The position numbers and the translations under genes were made by a program. A stretch of 27,254 nt of DNA from CAZDQL01 sp964507325 (GTDB lineage Bacteria; Planctomycetota; UBA1135; GCA-002686595): positions 1 through 27,254 of the forward strand of contig CAZDQL010000088.1 in the NCBI GenBank assembly GCA_964507325.1, given 5' to 3'. Below are positions 24,221 to 27,254 of the stretch, piece by piece. The first letter of the stretch is position 1. Every line of letters starts with the position of its first letter. Under the pieces are notes generated by a model, which saw nothing but the letters and a program-made list of their open reading frames with translations, ran no database searches and was not told where the DNA came from.

Positions 24221-24249
24221 ATCCTAGGGCCGGCCCAGCCCGGGGTCAA
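24221..24249 (-). promoter_or_regulatory. sigma70-type promoter of tRNA-Pro
   Basis: On the minus strand TTGACC (24249-24244) is followed by a 17-base spacer and TAGGAT (24226-24221). The -35 matches the consensus at 5 of 6 positions and the -10 at 4 of 6. The -10 lies about 15 bases before the tRNA 5' end, a normal distance for a short leader. Confidence 0.6.
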
Positions 24250-24296
24250 TCCCCGTGACCGCTGGACCTCTCGGCCGGGGCGGGGAGAATAGTGGC

Positions 24297-24632
24297 ATGG
24301 TGCGTCCCCTTCGGGCCCAGTGGCGCGTGCGGACGGTCGTGCGGCGCCGGCATCGGACCTGGATCGCCTCGATGAGTTTGGCGACCCTGGGCTGGGGGCT
24401 GTGGTGGATCGCCCTGGGGGTGCGCAGGTGGCTGCCGGGGTTCTTCCCGGGGCTCACCTGGGTCTGGGCGATCACCGGAGTGATCGCACTGATCGGGCTG
24501 GTGCTCGCGGTGTTCACCATCCGGGCGCGGCTGATCTGGGTGCTGCTGGCGGGCGTGCCGGTGTTCGCCAACGGGACCCTGCTGCTGCTGCCCCTGGTGG
24601 TGGACGAAGAGGTGGTCGCGGCCCTCGAGTAG
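24297..24632 (+). CDS. small hypothetical membrane protein
   Basis: The 111-residue product has a strongly basic N-terminus (MVRPLRAQWRVRTVVRRRHR) and three hydrophobic helices at about 22-42, 53-74 and 78-102, ending in a short acidic tail. By the positive-inside rule the N-terminus is probably cytoplasmic. The ATG at 24297 follows GGGGAG at a usable distance; the frame is open a little further upstream without a better start. I recognise no family. It is convergent with gpsA, 6 bp away, and sits between tRNA-Pro and the glycerolipid genes, which does not indicate a function. Confidence 0.7.
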   Translation: MVRPLRAQWRVRTVVRRRHRTWIASMSLATLGWGLWWIALGVRRWLPGFFPGLTWVWAITGVIALIGLVLAVFTIRARLIWVLLAGVPVFANGTLLLLPLVVDEEVVAALE

Positions 24633-24638
24633 GGGCGC

Positions 24639-25664
24639 TCAACCGAAGAGCCCCTCCATCTCGCCGGCGACCTCGCGCCGCATCAGGTCCAGTACCGCGT
24701 CGAGGGGGTTCTTGCCGTTGAAGAGCACGTCGTGCACCTGCTGGGCGATCGGCATCGACACCTGGTCCAGGTCGGTCTCGGGACCGAAGAGGGCCTTGGT
24801 GGTCCAGACTCCCTCCGCCACCATGCTCATCTCGCTCAAGACCTCCTGCAGGGACTGGCCGCGCCCCACCGCTTCCCCCACCCCGCGGTTGCGCGAGTGG
24901 GGCGAGGTGCAGGTCGTGATCAGGTCCCCCACCCCCGCCAGGCCGAAGAAGGTCTCCGCCTCCGCGCCGTGGGCGCGGCCGAAGCGCGCCATCTCGACGA
25001 TGCCACGGGTGAGCAGGGCGCTCTTGGCGTTGTCCCCCAGCTCGAGGCCGTCGCAGATCCCGGCGGCGATCGCGATCACGTTCTTCAAGGCGGCCGCCAG
25101 CTCCGCGCCGACGGGGTCGGTGTGGGTGTAGACGCGGAACGAGTCCCCGGAGAAGGCGGCCTGCACGGTGGCGGCGAACTCGGCGTCGGTCGAAGCGGCG
25201 ACCACGGAGGCGGGCAATCCCCGCGCCACCTCCTCGGCGTGGCTGGGCCCGGTCAGGACGCAGATCGCCCGCTCCCCCAGGACCTCCCTCAGGATCTGGC
25301 TCGGCGAGCGGAAGGTCTCGATCTCGAGCCCCTTGCTGGCGGTGACGAGCGGCAGGGTGCCGGGCAAGGCGTCCTCGAAGCGCATCGCGACCAGCCGCAG
25401 GAACTGGGTCGGGACCGCGCTGATCGCAAGCTGGGCCCCGTCCGCCGCGGCGAAGGGATCGGCGGAGACGGTCAAGCCTCCGGGAAACTCGACCCCGGGG
25501 AGGAAGCGCTGGTTCGCCCGGACCTGCGCCATCTCCTCCGCATGCTCGGGAAAGACGCTCCAGAGGGTCGTCGCGATCCCGCGCCGCGCCAGAAGGATCG
25601 CCAGGGTCGTACCCCAGCTCCCGTCACCGATCACCAGCGCCTTCGCGATCTCTGATTCAGCCAT
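24639..25664 (-). CDS. gpsA: NAD(P)-dependent glycerol-3-phosphate dehydrogenase
   Basis: GpsA reduces dihydroxyacetone phosphate to sn-glycerol 3-phosphate, the backbone for phospholipids, in the cytoplasm. The 341-residue length is normal. Visible motifs are the Rossmann GDGSWGTTLA (13-22), SKGLE (110-114), GPSHAEEVARGLPASVV (139-155), the catalytic Lys region ALKNVIAIAAGICDGL (K194) and GLAGVGDLITTCTSPHSRNR (241-260). The ATG at 25664 is preceded by GGAG about 8 bases upstream, inside the end of plsY. The start overlaps plsY by 8 nt, so the two are cotranscribed and probably translationally coupled. The pairing makes sense because PlsY consumes the glycerol 3-phosphate that GpsA makes. Confidence 0.96.
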   Translation of the reverse strand: MAESEIAKALVIGDGSWGTTLAILLARRGIATTLWSVFPEHAEEMAQVRANQRFLPGVEFPGGLTVSADPFAAADGAQLAISAVPTQFLRLVAMRFEDALPGTLPLVTASKGLEIETFRSPSQILREVLGERAICVLTGPSHAEEVARGLPASVVAASTDAEFAATVQAAFSGDSFRVYTHTDPVGAELAAALKNVIAIAAGICDGLELGDNAKSALLTRGIVEMARFGRAHGAEAETFFGLAGVGDLITTCTSPHSRNRGVGEAVGRGQSLQEVLSEMSMVAEGVWTTKALFGPETDLDQVSMPIAQQVHDVLFNGKNPLDAVLDLMRREVAGEMEGLFG

Positions 25665-26328
25665 GGGAGGTGCTCCGTGGGGCCTCGTTGGTGGTGCCAC
25701 CCTTGCGCCCCACCTTCGGCTCGTCGCCCGCCAGAAGGCGGGTGACGTTGGTGCGGTGGCGCGCCAGGATCAGGACCGCCAACAGGGCGCAGCCCAGGAG
25801 GAAGGGGCGATCCTCCGGCTGGCGCCACCAGGCTCCCAGGGGAAAGGCGAGCCCCATCAGCATCGAGGAGAGACTCACGTAACGAAAGACGGCCAGCGCC
25901 CCGAGCCAGACCAGACCCGCCGCGATGAAGACCAGGGGATCCACCGCCACGATCCCTCCGCAGCCCGTGGCCACCCCCTTCCCCCCGCGGAAGCGCAGGT
26001 AGAGGGGGAAGCAGTGCCCCAGGACCGCCGCCGTGCCGCACAGCAGCCGCGCCACCTGGAGCTCCTCCGGTCCGGCGGCCCAGACTGCGAAGCCCCCCAC
26101 CGGCAGCCACCCCTTGCCGAAGTCGCAGGCGAACGCCAAGAGGCCCCAACCCCGTCCCAGGGCGCGCATGGTGTTCGTGGCGCCGATGTTGCCGCTGCCG
26201 ACCGACCTCAGGTCGATCCCGCGCAGGAAGCGCGCCAAGAGCAACCCGCACGGCACCGACCCGAGCAGGTAGCCGGCCAGGACCGCGATCCACACGGCGG
26301 GCGACTGCGGCAGGAAGTCGGGGGGCAT
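25657..26328 (-). CDS. plsY: acyl-phosphate:glycerol-3-phosphate acyltransferase
   Basis: PlsY is an inner-membrane enzyme that transfers the acyl group of acyl-phosphate to glycerol 3-phosphate, the first acylation in phospholipid synthesis. The 223-residue protein has several hydrophobic helices and all three family motifs: SGNIGATNTMRALG (45-58), GHCFPLYLRFRGGKGVATG (104-122) and HRTNVTRLLAGDEPKVG (191-207). The start is the ATG at 26328, with GAGGTG just upstream. The frame stays open far upstream, but that part is the opposite-strand shadow of the hydantoinase gene. It overlaps gpsA by 8 nt. A slightly long polar C-terminal tail (about 208-223) follows motif 3. Confidence 0.96.
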   Translation of the reverse strand: MPPDFLPQSPAVWIAVLAGYLLGSVPCGLLLARFLRGIDLRSVGSGNIGATNTMRALGRGWGLLAFACDFGKGWLPVGGFAVWAAGPEELQVARLLCGTAAVLGHCFPLYLRFRGGKGVATGCGGIVAVDPLVFIAAGLVWLGALAVFRYVSLSSMLMGLAFPLGAWWRQPEDRPFLLGCALLAVLILARHRTNVTRLLAGDEPKVGRKGGTTNEAPRSTSHG

Positions 26329-26422
26329 GGGCACCTCGGGAGGAAGAGGGTACCCTCCCGCGTCCCCGGGGCCCATCCCGCCCCACCCCGATTCCCCCCC
26401 ACCTCTCGACCGCATCCGGGCC

Positions 26423-27254
26423 TTGGCTGCATCCGACCCCCAGCGATCCACGGCACGCACCACCCTGGGGGTCGACACCGGCGGGACCTTCACCGACCTG
26501 GCCCTCTTGGATCGGGAGGGAGGAGTGCGCACCGGCAAGGTCCCCTCCACCCCCGACGACCCGGGGCGCGCGGTGCTCGAAGGGGTGGCGAACCTCGGGG
26601 AGGCGGCGCGCGCCGCGGAGTGCGTGCACGGGACGACGGTGGCCCTCAACGCCCTGCTCACCGGCAGGACCGCGCCCACGGCGCTCGTCACCAACACCGG
26701 CTTCCGCGACCTGTGCGAGATCGGCCGCCAGGACCGCCCCGAGATCTACGCCCTGCACCCGGAGAAGCCGCGCCCACTGGTGCCGCGACGGCGCCGCTTC
26801 GAGGTCCCCCAACGCAGTTGGCCGGGACCGGATGGGGAGCTGATCGAGGTCGCGCGACCCGAGGAGGCGGACCTGGAGCGGCTGCGACGCTCGATTCGCA
26901 GGAGCGGCGCGCGCAGCGTCGCGATCTGCCTCTTGCACAGCTACGCGGACCCCTCGATCGAACGCCACCTGGCGCAGGCGCTGGCTTCCCTGGGGCTGCC
27001 GATCACCTGCTCGGCGGAGATCCTGCCCGCCTACCGCGAGGTGGAGCGCTTCTCCACCGCCACCGCCAACGCGTCCCTGGTCCCGGTCCTGGCGCAGTAC
27101 CTGTCGGGGTTGGCGCAGAAGCTCCCCGACGGCCGCCTCTCGATCCTGCAGAGCTCCGGCGGGACCCTCTCCGCCGAGCGCGCCGCCCAGGAACCGGTAC
27201 GCGTGCTCTTCAGCGGTCCGGCTGGAGGCGTGGTGGGAGCGGCGCGCGCCGCGG
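26423..27254 (+). CDS. hydantoinase/5-oxoprolinase family protein, N-terminal part (cut by window end)
   Basis: About 277 codons are present, and the gene runs off the right edge. The start reads as a TTG at 26423, followed by AASDPQRSTARTTLGVDTGGTFTDLALLD, spelled here as two parts: AASDPQRSTARTT and LGVDTGGTFTDLALLD. The VDTGGTFTD motif marks the ASKHA-type N-terminal domain of HyuA/OXP1-like ATP-dependent amidases. ECVHGTTVALNALL, NTGFRDLCEIGRQDRP and FSGPAGGVVGAARA are also typical. The family opens hydantoins, 5-oxoproline or similar rings, or carboxylates acetone or acetophenone, so the substrate is undetermined. No ATG or GTG is available in frame and no strong ribosome site precedes the TTG, so the exact start is uncertain. 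It is divergent from plsY over 94 bp of C-rich DNA. Confidence 0.87.
   Translation, partial: MAASDPQRSTARTTLGVDTGGTFTDLALLDREGGVRTGKVPSTPDDPGRAVLEGVANLGEAARAAECVHGTTVALNALLTGRTAPTALVTNTGFRDLCEIGRQDRPEIYALHPEKPRPLVPRRRRFEVPQRSWPGPDGELIEVARPEEADLERLRRSIRRSGARSVAICLLHSYADPSIERHLAQALASLGLPITCSAEILPAYREVERFSTATANASLVPVLAQYLSGLAQKLPDGRLSILQSSGGTLSAERAAQEPVRVLFSGPAGGVVGAARAA

Noticed and set aside
25631..26968. Long minus-strand frames opposite the hydantoinase gene start
   Set aside because: They cover plsY in a different frame or extend plsY upstream. The plus strand there clearly encodes the VDTGGTFTD-type domain, so the extension is shadow.

Overview
The window is a strongly GC-rich bacterial chromosome segment. 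Complete core genes (ftsK, coaB, coaC, a tRNA-Pro, gpsA, plsY) lie on both sides of a block of secreted carbohydrate-active enzymes with three formylglycine-type sulfatases. That mix, the TTG starts, a DUF4380 domain and the lack of any SusC/SusD pair suggest a high-GC member of the Planctomycetota or a related PVC lineage. This is an inference from gene content; no rRNA or other phylogenetic marker is present.

Left flank (112-5758, minus strand, read right to left): coaC and coaB are separate genes overlapping by 4 nt. They are followed by ftsK, a complete DNA translocase with a very acidic linker, and then by a one-nucleotide-overlapping second gene. That second gene has an FtsK-like four-helix membrane region, a long poly-Glu/Asp linker and a C-terminal FtsK-gamma-like winged helix, but no ATPase motor.

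Catabolic block (5829-24100): seven genes, each with an N-terminal signal peptide. In order they are sulfatase A (+), a beta-propeller protein (-), sulfatase B (-), a LamG + GH32-like protein (+), sulfatase C (+), a GH172/DUF2961 protein (-) and a 2127-residue multimodular protein (+). The last has three tandem TIM-barrel glycosidase modules, two interleaved beta-sandwiches, a DUF4380 mutarotase-like domain and a C-terminal GH43/GH32-type propeller. GH32, GH172 and GH43-like folds all act mainly on furanosides, so I infer that the block desulfates and depolymerises a sulfated glycan containing fructofuranose or arabinofuranose. No transporter, regulator or sulfatase-maturation enzyme is in the window.

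Right flank (24129-27254): a tRNA-Pro(GGG) with encoded CCA and a good sigma70-type promoter, a small three-helix membrane protein, the plsY-gpsA glycerolipid pair (minus strand), and the 5' part of a hydantoinase/oxoprolinase gene that runs off the end.

The best candidates for something undescribed are the giant multimodular enzyme with its sulfatase/furanosidase neighbourhood, and the motorless FtsK paralogue coupled to ftsK.
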